A stretch of 64,000 bases of DNA from assembly GCA_933207985.1 (NCBI GenBank), contig OW240912.1, positions 250,907,522 through 250,971,521 on the forward strand, in the 5' to 3' direction. This document shows positions 11,109-24,021 of the stretch, one piece after another. The notes under the pieces are model-generated. The model was not told the DNA's origin. It saw only the letters and a list, made by a program, of their open reading frames with translations, and ran no database searches. The stretch comes from Pelobates cultripes. Its lineage: Eukaryota; Chordata; Amphibia; Anura; Pelobatidae. The position numbers and the translations under genes are program-made. How positions within the stretch are numbered: the first letter of the stretch is position 1; each line of letters opens with the position of its first letter.

Positions 11109-14100
11109 CCATAATGTGCAATAACACATTACACACAAATTCCAATCAACATACAAATAATGAAACTAGAACAAAAGTAGTTTAATTCTTTAAGATGTTC
11201 CTACAATTTTGCACCAGTAATTTAGTGAGTTCTCCAGAAACATCTTCAAGTTGTGGCCATGAGAAGGTGCTATAAGTGTGATGTATAAACAAGTCTATTG
11301 TAACTATTTCAGGAAGCAATGTTTCTATCCATTGCATGGCTCTGCATAGCAGTATACATTGTTTGTGATAAATGTTCTTCCTGTGTATTTAGAGAATTAA
11401 TCACTAGGGGATATGCATATAATGTGTAAATGTATATACTATGTAAAGAAACAAGGTGCACTGAAAGATACACTTAACTCCTTTAATATTGAGAAAGTGC
11501 TTAATTAATAGACACTCGTAACTAGATAGATAGATAGATAGATAGATTTAGAAAGCTAGAAATGAAATTTAAGTATAACCGCCATGATTCCTTAAGGGTT
11601 TAGCTGAGTCAGTGCCCAGACACCTTCTCAGTTAAACCAGCCTTAACTCATTCTGTTTTCTTATTCTGTCAAATCTGTGAAAGAATAGGGCAGGGAGTTT
11701 GGAACAACACTGTAGATTTGCAGAATATTTTGGGAGTTTTATAAATTATAAAACAGTTGGAAATGTACTAGAACTTGGCGACTTGATGATTTCTGTCTTT
11801 AACTAAGGTTATAAGGCAACTCTTTCCTCCCTTTATTCTTTTTCATAATTATTTTATTTACCAAGAAATTCCTTTTTCCTTAATCATATTTTTTCTGATT
11901 CATAACACAGTCTAACATCTCCTTTAACAGCATGATAACACAGTACCTACAAAAAAAACAAAGTAACCGTACAGCTACCTATAACAGAACACAATCTGTG
12001 ATGTTCCATGGTAACAATTGAGTGCATCTTGTGAAAGCAACTGAGTAGATCAAGTTAAATGCAAAAGAAACATCAAATGTTCTTTAGAAAACTAAAAGGG
12101 ATGTTACCCGACCCTTCCAACATTCTTTAGTCTATTCCTAAAAAGGAAAGTTTGCACAGCTACAGCCCAGCCAAGAGGCACTGAGTCCTGTGTATGGATT
12201 TTCGCTTTATTTTCTTTTGTTTTTATAAAAACCCAATTTTTAGGTTTGTTTGGCTGATAAATTATATTTGTGAGACCAGCGATTATGATTCCATATATAA
12301 TGAAATGGCATCAATTTCCTGCCATCAGTAACGCTATAAAATAAAGTGAGTTTTTTTTTTTTGCTGCTTTTCTTATTTTTTTTAAGCAAGGATCAAGTCT
12401 GCAGCACATTTTCAACGTTTGTAGTGGTGAATAAGTACTCGATCTTTCTCTGGGATTCACAGCTAATTCAGGCTGAGCTTTTCATATGCATATGATGAAG
12501 ACTATAATCGTTTTTCTACTTATTTCCATTTGGAATACAAGTAATATTTATATGTAGATATCACTATGGCCAAAGCTGAAAGCTAAAGAAGAGGACATAT
12601 CTAGTTGATGGGTAAGAAACAAGCGGTTTGTGTTTGTTTTTTACTGATGGTTGTTGTGCTGTTTTATCTGTTTGTGTTGTTTGTTGACTGGTGTTTGAAA
12701 TATGGATCTTTGATACTAAAGAAGCCGCTTAATAAGAGTTGGAACTGGCTTTCTAGCATTCTTGAGTTGAATGAAAGCAGCAAATGAAATGTTCAATAAT
12801 GTCTTTTAAATTTTATTTTTGACATAAAGTATACCACTGTAACTTACAAATATTACACAGATAAAGATCTGATATACAGTAGCCTGGGGTGATTAAACTG
12901 CAAGGCATTATTAGATGTGTGTTCAAAGTATTATAATTAACTGCAGAGGAGACTGACAGTCTGGGAAATAGAATATAATTTGTTGTATACAGATAAATTA
13001 TAGAGCATGTTTCAATCATGTTCACTCAATAAATAGGCAGAAGAACATTGTTTAAGGATAATCAGTCCATTTCTGTTGATGGTATATTTGTGTTTGGTCA
13101 TTTATGATGTGTGTGCTACATTTGGCAGTTGTGTACAATATAAAAAGTTTAATGGTCAGTATTAATTTATATTACTCTGAGGTCGTCTACATGTATGTTT
13201 TTCAGTGCGAGTCATCGCGTTCTACACCTTTAATTCCAATCTTTTTTTATTTTATGATAACCAGGAGATCTTTTTGTTAAATTCCATATTGCGTGACATG
13301 AGAACCAACAAGATTCAGAATACAGGAAAATTAGAAAAATATACAGAGTTAGAAGAAAAAGGCCATGGAATTAGAGATTTTATTACAACTTGACTGTTTT
13401 ACTCTAATTTTGAAATTAGTTCTCAAGCAGTCACATATCACTGTTTAGTGAATATATCTCAATGTTTGAACTAAATCAGAATCCTTAAAACTCTCAAATA
13501 AATTGCTTTTGGGAGTAGCACTTTTTTACTTATTTAACCCCTTCCTTTCTAACCACTCCCTTGCTACATGTATACACTATATTTTTCATTGGAGCAATTT
13601 TTGTATGGGGGGTGGGGGGCTCTACCTCTTGAATATTAACAGCATATAGTATTATACCCACATATGGACTTATTTTCCACATTACGCTGCCAGTTTGGGA
13701 AACTAATCTTCCAAAAATAGGTGTAGATTCTTTACAAATATCTCTGAGCCAGTTCTTCACTGCTGTTATCCTTACTATTTATACTGTTTATCCTAAAAAA
13801 TATTATGTTTCATCCCTTTCAAACGACTCCGTTTTGCTGAGAAAAGTATAAGAAAATGGTCTGCCAATGTCTTACCCCTTTTGTAATAAATAAAATACAT
13901 TAAAGTATAATCTGTATGTGTACCTGGTTTGGGTTTTGTGTACATACTAATTGATTGTCATGACACTCAGGTTGTGATGTCCGTGGTATTCTTTTTCCTA
14001 TTTTAGGGGGGAGGTCCACAGTTGTCTCAGTTTAGTCAAAAAGTATATTGGAACATCTGTTTAAATGGAGATTAATAAAGCATATAGAGCCAGCATGTGT

Positions 14101-15204
14101 ATGCTCTTATAAATTAGGGTGCAATGCCATGGCTCCCTACCTTAGGCCCATATTGTAGACAAAAAACAACCAATAAAGAAGTATTAACAGTGACTGACTG
14201 ACAAAGACCAGGGCAGTTAAATGACTAAAAATAGTGTAATACAATTAAAACACCATAATAAAATCTGAGGTATTTTGCACCCACAAACGCAAGTTGATTG
14301 CAGGCAGAACAATAAAATGTAATGTTAGATGGACCTTCTTTCTTTCAGCTTCCAAATCAATAATTCATGCAGGGCAAGAAGAGAAGCAAACACATAGTGC
14401 AAAAATGTTTATATTACAAACACACGTTTAATATATATTGTACTCACAAAATGATAGTACTTTGTAGGCACATGAAAATAATGCTGTAAAGTTGTCCTCC
14501 TCTACGGTCTTTTCAGGACCACGTTAATGCGGCAATAATGAAGTTCCAAAGAATAAAAGTTAAAAACAATATTATTATATATCTCCATGGGTGTGGATAT
14601 ATATAATACTATTGTTTTCTGTGTTTTTGTATATATTGTTAAAGACCACGACATGTCAAAACATTTTCAGGTCCAATAGATGAAATAGCAGTCATTGATA
14701 ATATTATCACTTTCAGAAAATCAAACAATTTAGTAATATATAGAAAAAGACCTGCAACTTGTATTAGCCATTTTTGATATGATACTTCCTTGTCTTTTAA
14801 TGTTAAATAAGAATTTAGCAAATTGACTCACAATTAAGTTTAGTCCCAGCAATGCCAGAGCACACAGTGCATTTGAGGAGAAAAACAGAAATGTGATTGA
14901 CAGGGTGCTTGCTGTCATTAATGAGTCACCAAAATATTTGAAAAACTGGTAAGTAACAGAGCACTTGACCAAGTAGTAGATCTATAACTGTTCTAGAACT
15001 AGCACCCAATAGCCATTGGCGAGTGAAAATCCAGCCCTGGTGAATATACATTTACACCCGGTGAATGTGCCATGTACCCTCCACGCTTGCAATAATAAGT
15101 AACTTTTAGGCCTGGCTTGTAGTGTAGCACTTGCAATTTTGAGCCCTGAATAAACAATTACATTTAACAGAAGTGACATTATTCCATAGAAAACCCTTAC
15201 TGGC
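11109..15204. other. Intron, no gene seen
   Basis: About 4 kb of AT-rich sequence. A (GATA)n microsatellite lies at 11524-11547. Short ORFs (12605-12787, 13205-13393, 13530-13760, 14639-14972) have no domain I can recognise and no convincing splice signals. A small AT-rich inverted repeat lies near 14560-14620. Confidence 0.5.
11524..11547. repeat. (GATA)n microsatellite
   Basis: Six perfect AGAT units. Confidence 0.95.
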
Positions 15205-16187
15205 TGTGACGGAGCTCCATAGAGTACCTCCGCCAATTCCACTTCCTAGCCACTCGCAAGGATCCTGGATCGCTTCAGCCCCAGTCGCTGAAGCTTGACT
15301 GCGGTCTCTACGGAGCTCTTCCAACCGACTCGGCTGCAGCTCTCTCCTTCCAGGCAGGAATCGTCCCCTCTGCCTGTGCCGCTGCAGCTCTCCTTCCAGG
15401 CAGGTTTTGTCCCCTCTGCCTACTCCACTACTGCTCACTCCTTCCAGGGAGATATCCGGAACACTGCCTATAATGTGATTATAGTTATTGCGTTTACAAA
15501 GGCAATTGCAGCTATTGCAGGCCTAGGTCTTTTGATGTATTCCAGGGCTGGAGGGATCATTCAACCAGCCAACAGATTTGAAGACTCTGACACTGGGACC
15601 CCTTAAAATAAACACAGGACGCCCAGTTCCAAATTGAACTAAGATGCAATGCTTTATTTTACTTCGGACTAGCCCATATGATCAATACATTTAGATTGTT
15701 GTGACAAACATAATAAAATTCAAATAACCAAAACATGTCACAAAATATACAGAAAATTATAATGGCATAATACAATATTTCTAAAGGGATGGGGAAGACA
15801 ATAACCAGCACAAAATATCTCTCCAGCCTGCAGAATTTGCAATATGCAAATCTAATTGAACATGCTAATTAACAAGCCTTGCTACTCAGGTTGTGCATAT
15901 TGCTGTTGCTACCAACCGGTAGTGCTATACAGGATCCACACTAAAATTCACCTACTTGGAGCTAGCATCAGCAGGACAGGAGAGCACACAAAACATATAA
16001 CAATAAAACAACTATATACACCCTGCACCTATAATGGGTACAGGGTGACTTAGACATAGGCCTAGTCCAGAGTCCTACATAAAGTGTCCATATGAAACTC
16101 AAGGTGATGGTGACTACTGTCATACAGGCTTTACAATAATTTCTATACCAAGGAATTTTCTGAGTCAGAATTGAAAAGATTGTCACA
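15205..16187 (-). mobile_element. Probable solo LTR
   Basis: Read on the minus strand, the block begins TGTGACAATC and ends GCTCCGTCACA, giving TG...CA termini. An AATAAA signal (about 15650) is followed by about 440 bp that could be R-U5. Its GC-rich end with repeated 'CTCTCCTTCCAGGCAGG' modules (plus-strand reading, about 15338-15400) is typical of amphibian LTRs. The flanks (ctggc on the left, gacta on the right) do not match, so either the boundary is off or the copy recombined. No gag or pol is nearby. Confidence 0.55.
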
Positions 16188-17392
16188 GACTATTTTTTTC
16201 TTCTTCTGGCTCCACAAATATGACTATATGATTTTACTTGATGAACATGTTTTATTATACATTTTTAATCTGTGCACCTATTCAGTTATTTATCAAGGGT
16301 GCAGTTATTTAGGTTGAATGATAAAGATTTGGGTGAAATGTTCAAGGAGTGTTCTTATCTCAGAAATATTATTAACTTAAAATATTGTTATCTTTCCACA
16401 ACCTTAAAGTGTACCTGTCTTTCGATATGTCACAAAATTATAGTAATAGTAACGACTAACACATCAAGTGTATATAGGCATGTTGTTAGTAGCCACCTTT
16501 ATTCTGTCCATATAGAAGTAGAACTTATAAATATGGCTTTCACTGATGTTAGATTTTATGTAGATGTGGCATGGAAGGCATCTGTCTTATTTTCACCAAA
16601 TGATTAGAGTAATATTTTTGATGTGGTTGAATGGGAGATATATTCGAAGTCCCTTTAATAGACAGTGAGTTGCGGCTTGATTTAGTTGAGAACTAACTTG
16701 CAAAATTAAGGCCAAGAGCTAAAAAAGTCAACTGATTTATTTCCATTATTTCCTTACACAATTACATATTATGTATCTTTATTATTGCATTATTTTAATA
16801 TCATTGAAATTTGTTCCACAACAGCTGGAATGCCAGAGGTTAGTTCCTGCCATTCTTATTCCATACATGTATATATACACACTGATACATAGGTACTTCT
16901 AGAGAGGATTTTGGGGGGTGCAGCCCGGCTCTTTTGCCACAGATCTCTATAGTTGTTGGATTGCCGGGAGCATATTGGTCTTTTTTATTTTTTATCATGC
17001 AGGAACCTTTTATAGTAGCCGTCTATGATAAACAAAAAGAACCTATAACATTTGCATATCAGACTGAACTTACAATAAGATGTGTGTAAAATTAGTGTGA
17101 ATGCACTTGTGAATGGTCTTTGTGTATGAATGTGTTTTTTTGCGTACAGTCCCAGTATGAAAGCATATGATAATAGATTGTGAAAAGCAAGTATGCATTT
17201 AATTGTAGTAAAACAAATGTGTGAATAGAGGGATGTATTTTATCTGCTGCATAAATGTTGAAGGAACAATTTATTTGCAGGCAAGTTCATATTATCATTC
17301 TATGTTTCAAATTAGGGTTGTGTTGTATGTGTGTAATATTGTGTGTCACTCCTAAAGTATATTTTGTGTAGTGCAAGTAAGTGTAAAGTCCA
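16188..17392. other. Intron, no gene seen
   Basis: Unique AT-rich sequence. The ORF at 16272-16607 has no recognisable domain. Confidence 0.5.
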
Positions 17393-17816
17393 TTACCTAC
17401 ATCTATCCTCTGTCCGTACTCCCACCTCTGTTGCTTGCCTTCAAGATTTCTCCAGGGTTGGACCTTTTTCTGTGGAACTCTTTTCCCTTCTCTGTTAGAC
17501 TTTTACCCAGTCTCCATTCCTTCAAAAAATCATTGAAAACTCACTTCATAAGGAAAGCGTATCAAATACACTGTGTACAGCTTTTCATCCCAGCACTCCT
17601 CAGTGAATACTTTTCTAGCAACCTACATTGATACACCTTATTTTACCCTCTGTGTCACTATACCTCACTCCCTCTAACATGTAAGCTCATTGAGCAGGGC
17701 CCTCAACCCCTCTGTTCCTGTGCGTCCAACTTGTCTGGTTGCAATTACGTGTCTATTAGTCCACCCATTGTACAGCGCTACGGAATTTGCTGGCGCTACA
17801 TGAATAATAATAATAA
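17393..17816 (+). mobile_element. L2-type LINE, 3' fragment (second subfamily)
   Basis: A short stretch encodes the RT C-terminal 'LWNSFPFSVRL' and 'SFKKSLKTHF' motifs. A 3' UTR follows with 'TGTAAGCTCATTGAGCAGGG' and the end TGTACAGCGCTACGGAATTT ... (AAT)n. The tail differs from the copies at 1-568 and 21013-22868 but matches the inverted copy at 23718-24987. It is severely 5'-truncated. Confidence 0.88.
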
Positions 17817-18510
17817 TTACCAGAAATCCTGTAAAAAAAATCACTGAAATTTTAATGCATTCTGTATCTTTACAGTGAAAAACAAAAATATAAACTCCTG
17901 CATGTAAGATCACACCCATCATGCAAAGTATTTTAGTTATTTTAACATTCAGTGGAGTGAGTCGTTTATTAAAATACTGTTTAAAACAAGTAAAGCATCA
18001 CAAATCCGTTGTAATTGTCATGGTGATATTAGAAACATTTATTATTTGCTGTCCTTTGCAATAGTGTAGTAACATACTTGGAATTAAATATTACATGTTA
18101 TGAATGCATTAGGCAGAAAAAAGCACCCACCTGTCACCAAGTTTCACCCAACTCATTGATTTGTTACTTTAAGATAAGAGTCCTAGCTTCACGATATATG
18201 ATTGCCTAATAATTCTTGAAAGTCCAGAAAAACCAGTCTAGATTCCAAGACTTCCTTCCTGTAACCAGGTTTCTAACATGCATTTTAGTTTAAGAGAAAA
18301 TGTTTCATTAGGAAAACTCCAAGAAAGAAAACACTTCTGAAAGTGTTATCCAGGTGGACCTCGAGGAGATAAAAAAAAAACAGCAGCCAATGGGCAACAA
18401 GTACAATACACGAGCCTTCATTCTTGACATTAGAAGCATTTAAAACATTAGTCACTGAAGGTTGAGTAATAACTTGCTTGTACCTCTGACACTCAATACA
18501 CATTGGAAAC
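17817..18510. other. Intron, no gene seen
   Basis: Unique AT-rich sequence without supported features. Confidence 0.45.
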
Positions 18511-18599
18511 CAGTGGCAAGTCTAGGTACAGTACACAGATGGGGCACAAAAAATACCACAGTCAATACGGGGGTTGGGTGACTAATAATTTCCACCACT

Positions 18600-19110
18600 A
18601 AATAATATTATTTGTGGTCGCAGGGGATAGGGACTGTAATGAATTTGTGGGAGGGATATGGGCTGTAGTGAGTGCAGGGGGTAATATAGGATGTAGTTGT
18701 ACAGAGGGATAGGGACTCTTTTAGCGAGTGCAGGGGGTAATAGAGTGCATTTATGTAAGGGATAGGTGATATTGTGTGTGCAGGGAAGCAGGGGCTGTAG
18801 TGGGAGTAAGGGGTAATAGAGGCTGTAGTGAGTAGAGGGTGTGCTTTACAGTACAGGGGTGTTTTAGTGGGTACATAGAAGGGATAGGGGTTGTAGTCAA
18901 TGCAGGGGAGATACGGGCTGTATAGGTCATACAGGTATAGGGGGGTTGAAGGGAGAATAGGGGTTATAGTAGGTGCAGAGGGGTATATGGGTTTTAATGG
19001 GTGCAGGGTGTAGGGGCTCTAGTGAGTTCAAGGGTGGGTTGTAGTATGTAGTGCGTATAGGGGGTAGTAGAGGCTGTGGTGGGTGCTTGGGAAGAAGTGA
19101 GGGGATATGG
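18600..19110. repeat. G-rich minisatellite (GCAGGGGGTAATAG...GGCTGTAGTG)
   Basis: Degenerate units of about 35-45 bp contain GCAGGGG, GATAGGG or TAATAGAGG, and GCTGTAGTGAG. On the minus strand it resembles the C- and CA-rich minisatellites of the other hAT-type elements. Confidence 0.85.
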
Positions 19111-19142
19111 TCGGTTTTATATAGGTGTATATATATATATAC

Positions 19143-19445
19143 ACAGTCATGAGGAAGAGAAAGTACACCCTCTTTGAATTCTATGATTTTACATATCAGA
19201 ACATAATAGCAATCATCTGTTCCTTAGCAGGTCTTAAAACTACAATACAAACTCAATTGAACAACAAAACATGTTACACTGTGTCATGATTTATTTATCA
19301 AAAATAAAGTCAAAATGGAGAAGCCATGTGTGAAAAACTAAGTACACCCTACTGCTTCCATATGAATTTAGAGACTAAGTAGCAAACTTCTGCTATAATC
19401 AAATGTCCTTGATTAATTAATCATCAGTGTGACCACATCTATAAT
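19143..19445. mobile_element. DNA-transposon fragment ('AGAAAGTACACCCTC' repeat)
   Basis: The block from 'GAGAAAGTACACCCTCTTTG' to 'AACTAAGTACACCCTACTGC' and 'CATCAGTGTGACCACATCT' looks like a dispersed DNA-transposon end that I recall from fish and amphibian genomes. It contains no transposase coding capacity. The superfamily is uncertain. Confidence 0.45.
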
Positions 19446-19702
19446 AGCCAAAGTTTTGGCATTATACTATACATCCAGTGATTCAACAGACAAATTGGAG
19501 GAGCAAAGGAGCAGAGAGGCAGAGATCTGTAAATAGTCGAGTGCTGTGGGAATAGATTCTGATAGAACACCGGTGAGAGAGATCTTTGATCCCTCCACCG
19601 ACCATGATGATCGGAAGAAAGGCACATGGGGAGGGGGCAAAGAACACTCCAATTGGGCAATTGCCCCCACTTGCCCACCTGTAGCAATGCCTATTTTGGA
19701 AA

Positions 19703-20310
19703 AACATGTATTTGCATTGAGCTTTTCATCTTAGTGAACATAAAAAAAGAAGATACGTTCAGCACCACGAGCTGTATAGTTATCTATTGTTGCATTGAAT
19801 GATTAACACAAACTCGACATTTGCTTTACCATTGAGCCGTGTCTGTTGTCTATGCTCTAGTGCCGCTGTAAAAACTGGAGTTTTAAGAGCATTAAATAGA
19901 ATCCTTATTTGGGAGTGCATTTTATCTGTGCATTTACGTCTAAGTATGTTAAGTGCTTTATAATGCTGACACCTTTTAAACATATTAGAATTAGATAGGC
20001 AAAGTATTTTTTTATATTTAGGTGCAAGGAAACTCTATAACTGATGGATGACTTGGTTTGGTAGTAGTTCTGCAAATTAGGAAAATTTGACGCATGAAAG
20101 AGTGGTGTTAAAACTACTAATAAAATGAAAAGTGCAACTTGTATATTACAAATGGTATGGTATAGATGCAAACCTGTTGAGAAACCAGTCTGATTTTGTT
20201 GTCTTCTGAGTTAGTTATATAAATGTTATAATATATTTTTAAGTCAGCATATGGGATGAGTAAAATTATTAGCCATGCTATCTGTTCAAACGTCAGACTT
20301 GCAGGATAAA
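19703..20310. other. Intron, no gene seen
   Basis: Unique AT-rich sequence; the overlapping minus-strand ORFs lack recognisable motifs. Confidence 0.45.
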
Positions 20311-21012
20311 ATACCACATGGTAGTATGAAATACCAGTCCACCCGTCCTATGCATTTCAAATTCAGATTTTAACTTCAAATCCCTCACCCACCCATCTCT
20401 TATCCCCTCTTTTGATTCATGTATTTTGAGCATCAATATAGACATTTCGTTCCGGACTTGAATTTGGAACGCACATTCAATGACGCCCAAATGGAATGCA
20501 TGACGTCAGACTTCACCACAGACGGCACATGGTGATGTCAATCAGGATGAAACCAGAAGTAAAAAACCCCAAAGAAGAGAGAGGATGAAACGCACGTCTG
20601 ACATGCATGACGTCATCGTGTTGGACACGTGGTAACGCCGGCGAGACCCGGACCCCGGAAATAATGCCTCTACTATTAAGAACACCTGAAGCAGAAAAGA
20701 ACCAATCAAATCCCACAATCATCAATTAAGGGGACTTAAAAGGAGGGAGGGAAAGGGGATTTTATTGCACCTTTTGTATTGCCAGTTTTGCACAGCTATT
20801 TGTCCCTGAGCAAGTCCTTAGGCAGGACGAAACGTGTAGGATGGGTGGACTGGTATTTCACACTACCACATATGTTTCTAACTCACATGTAAGTGATTAA
20901 AATTATCTTTGCACTTTACTTGTATTTTGCATCCAATTTGTGCAATTTCTTTTTCCAAATATCTATGGTACCGGCAATACAATAAGGTGCAATAAAATCC
21001 CCTTTTCCCTCC
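20311..21012 (+). mobile_element. Penelope-like pseudo-LTR remnant with nested inverted repeats
   Basis: Two pairs of inverted repeats define the block: 20311-20350 against 20837-20872 (TAGGATGGGTGGACTGG and its complement), and about 20746-20783 against 20973-21012 (GGGGATTTTATTGCACC and its complement). A hammerhead-like core at 20806-20837 sits just before the right member of the first pair, as in Penelope-like pseudo-LTRs. No coding sequence is present. The L2 at 21013 abuts its right edge. Confidence 0.6.
20806..20837 (+). ncRNA. Hammerhead-ribozyme-like core, degenerate
   Basis: CTGAGCA-A is followed by a GTCC...GGAC stem and GAAACGTGT. The order and spacing match the core at 8167-8200, including the extra A before stem II. 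However, G8 of the catalytic core is C, and the expected GUC cleavage triplet is GUG here, so this copy is probably inactive. Confidence 0.45.
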
Positions 21013-22831
21013 CGGCTACTGGCCAATAGGTGGCTGCTCTTCTCTTTTCCTCTCGCCCCACCACTTGCCCGCTCGATCCTGTCCCATCTCACCTTATCAG
21101 ATCTCTCTCCACTTGTCTCGTGCTTTCCTAATGCACATCTTCAACTGCTCTCTCTCTTCTGGCATTGTCCCTGCTGATCTTACACATGCCACTGTAGTAC
21201 CTATCCTGAAAAAAACATCTCTTGACCCGTCCTCCCCCTCTAACTATCGCCCCATATCTCTGCTCCCTTTTTCCTCAAAGCTTCTGGAAAGACTTGTCTT
21301 TACCCGTGTGTCTCATTTCCTCAATTCCAACTCTCTCCTTGACCCTCTTCAATCTGGCTTGCGTCCTCACCACTTTACTGAGACTGCGCTTATCAAAGTT
21401 ACTAACGGAGCTAATCGCAGCTAAATCCAAAGGCCACTACTCCATACTAATTCTTCTTGACCTCTCTGCTGCCTTTGACACCGTTGATCATGCTCTCCTT
21501 CTTCAAACTCTTCAATCACTCTGTCCTCTCATGGTTTTCCTCTTATCTCTCCCAACGCTCATTAAGTGTCTCTTTTTCTAATGACTCCTCCTCCCCTCAT
21601 CCTGTCTCGGTTGGAGTCCCCCAAGGCTCTGTACTTGGTCCCCTTCTATTTTCTCTTTATACTGCCTCTCTTGGCAAACTTATTACCTCTTTTGGATTCC
21701 ACTACCACCTGTACACTGATGACACCCAGATATATCTCTCCTCCCCGGACCTCTCTCCTTCGGTCCTTCAACGTGTCACTGCTTGCCTATCTTCCATCTC
21801 TGACTGGATGTCCTCCTGCTTTCTGAAACTCAATCTCTCTAAAACTGAGCTCCTTGTCTTTCCTCCTCCTAATACTGATCCTCCTCTTTCACTCTCCCTT
21901 CAAGTTAGTGGTACCTACATAAGTCCATCCTTGCAAGCACGCTGTCTTGGCGTCATACTTGATTCTGGCCTCACCTTTGAGCCTCACATCCAGTATGTTG
22001 CCAAATCCTGTAGATTCCATCTTAAAAACATAGCCCGCATCTGCCCCTTTCTTACGCAAGATGCTACCGAGGAGCTTTTCCGTGCTCTAGTAATTTCCCG
22101 CATGGATTATTGTAACCCTCTCCTGATTGGTCTTCCCAAAAGCCATACTGCACCGCTACAGTCTGTAATGAACGCTGCTGCCAGACTGATTTTCCTCTCT
22201 AGTCGGTTCTCTCACACCTCACCCCTCTGTCAGGTCTTACATTGGCTCCCTGTATGCTATAGGAGTCAATTCAAGGTACTAATTCACACCTATAAAGCAC
22301 TGAACAATTCTAGCCCCTCTTATATCTCTTCACAGATCCATAGGTTTGTCCCTTCTCGGTCTCTCCGCTCTGCCCGTGACCACCTCCTGTCCGTTGTTCG
22401 CACCCATACAGCCAACTCACGCTTGAAGGACTTCTTGCTGGCGGCTCCCTTCCTATGGAATAGCCTGCCTACCGCCATCAGACTTTTCCCTAGTCTTGCA
22501 TCTTTTAAGAAGTGCCTTAAAACCCATTTCTTTAGGAAAGCTTATGGCCTCCCAGATTAACCTATACCTCACATACCTGTCTCTTGCTCTCTCCTAAAGG
22601 GTAGCACTCTACTCTCTTCTCCAGCTCTGCCTCACTCCCACCTTATTTGTTTGCAAATTCCTGTCCTATTGTGTTCTACACCCCACCTCCTATAGAATGT
22701 AAGCTCGTTTGAGCAGGGTCCTCTTCAACATATCGTTCCTGTAAGTTTTTTGTAATTGTCCTATTTATAGGTAAATCCCCCCTCATAATATTCTAAAGCA
22801 CTATGGAATATGTTGGCGCTATATAAATTGC

Positions 22832-22867
<36 letters not shown>

Positions 22868-22868
22868 T
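21013..22868 (+). mobile_element. L2-type LINE, 5'-truncated, with (AAT)n tail
   Basis: This is the longest L2 in the window. It runs from within the RT domain through the 3' UTR ('TGTAAGCTCGTTTGAGCAGG', then 'GGCGCTATATAAATTG') to an (AAT)n tail at about 22830-22867. It starts exactly where the Penelope-like inverted repeat ends. It is the same subfamily as the copy at 1-568. Confidence 0.92.
21065..22560 (+). pseudogene. L2 reverse transcriptase, frameshifted
   Basis: The protein would copy L2 RNA into DNA at the target site. The RT domain is spread over three frames. Frame one (21065-21424) has '[10 protein letters not shown]' and '[14 protein letters not shown]'. Frame two (about 21400-21500) has motif A, '[13 protein letters not shown]'. 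Frame three (from about 21510 to the stop at 22558-22560) has motif B, '[12 protein letters not shown]', the catalytic 'YTDD' and the C-terminal '[15 protein letters not shown]'. At least two indels therefore separate motifs that should be continuous. The N-terminal endonuclease is missing through 5' truncation. The copy is dead, but the 367-residue final frame remains open, which suggests modest age. Confidence 0.9.
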
Positions 22869-23717
22869 GAGACTACATAGCAACAGGAGGAAAACCCAAT
22901 GACATATTTAAACATATTCTGAAAGGCTTGAATTTAACATCCAAAGTGTGAGTGGCCAATTGTATCGACCACCACTTTCCTTAATAACACATTTAAGCAC
23001 TATGTTGTGCCTTTCTTGTTATTTTTCCTAGAAGATCTACCCCTAGTGCCTATATATATTTGTGTTTGCAAATTGAGGAAGTCTTCGGGGTTGCTATTAC
23101 TTCAAAAGGGAAGTCTTATTTATGAAAATATTTTTTTATATATATTTTCCTAGTTTCCTGCACAGTTCCATTTCTAATAGGATTGTAATTGTCAATTCGT
23201 ATCTCTACATTGCACGTAAAATACCACGTGGACCTACTCAGCATTTCATCTTTTGGAGTCTCAATAGAACAAATAAACATGATGATAATAATTATTAAAA
23301 AGCTAATGATTCATTCACATCTGACACTGAACTCTTAGCTTTTGAGTCCCCTTTAGAGAAAAGCTCCATACAAAAATATATTATCACTATTGTTATTTAC
23401 ACATATGATATATAAATCATACAGATCATTTATAATGCAGCTACTGTTTTACACACATCCAGACTTGCCTCGCTTTCAATGCTTTCCTATAGGAGGTCAT
23501 TGATCTGCCACATAAGGCCAGTGCAGGGAGGTCTTTCACCTCATGTTGTTTTGTCTACAATGTTTTCAGCTATGTTCTATTATTTTGTGCTCTTCATGGC
23601 AATTTTGCGAGGTTGGCCTGGAAGCTGATCCTGTGGCCGAGTATAGCCTGTATCTGCTACTCTCCATATTATAGCACACTTATAGATAAAACCCTCTTTT
23701 AGTTGTCTCTCATATCA
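22869..23717. other. Intron, no gene seen
   Basis: Unique AT-rich sequence without supported features. Confidence 0.45.
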
Positions 23718-24021
23718 TTATTATTATTTTATTATTTATATAGCTCTAGCAAATTCCGTAGCGATGTACAATGGGTGGACTAACAGACACGTAATTGTAA
23801 CCAGGCAAATGAACGCACAGGAACAGAGGGGTTGAGGGCCCTGCTCAGTGAGCTTGCATTCTAGAGGGAGTGGGGTATAGTGACACAAAAGGTATAAGTA
23901 CGGGTAATGAAATAGGTTCCTAGAAAAGTATTCACTGAGAACTCAGGTAATTTTTGACAGTTGCAGGATAGGAGTCATGGGGGGGTGGAGGGTGGGGGGC
24001 GGTTAATAACTAGCTGACAGT

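Larger units (their letters stand above)
18511..19694. mobile_element. Decayed hAT-like element carrying a G-rich minisatellite
   Basis: The left end CAGTGGCAAGTCTAGGTAC resembles hAT termini. The right end, read inward, is roughly AATAGGCATTGCTACAG. The flanks are ttggaaac (18503-18510) and ttggaaaa (19695-19702), a 7 of 8 match that would be an aged target duplication. The interior holds the minisatellite at 18600-19110 and a second transposon fragment at about 19143-19445. The terminal match is weak, so the boundaries are tentative. Confidence 0.5.

Noticed and set aside
12605..12787. Hydrophobic 60-residue ORF that could look like a small membrane protein
   Set aside because: It has no splice signals, conservation evidence or promoter, and its length is within chance expectation for this much DNA.
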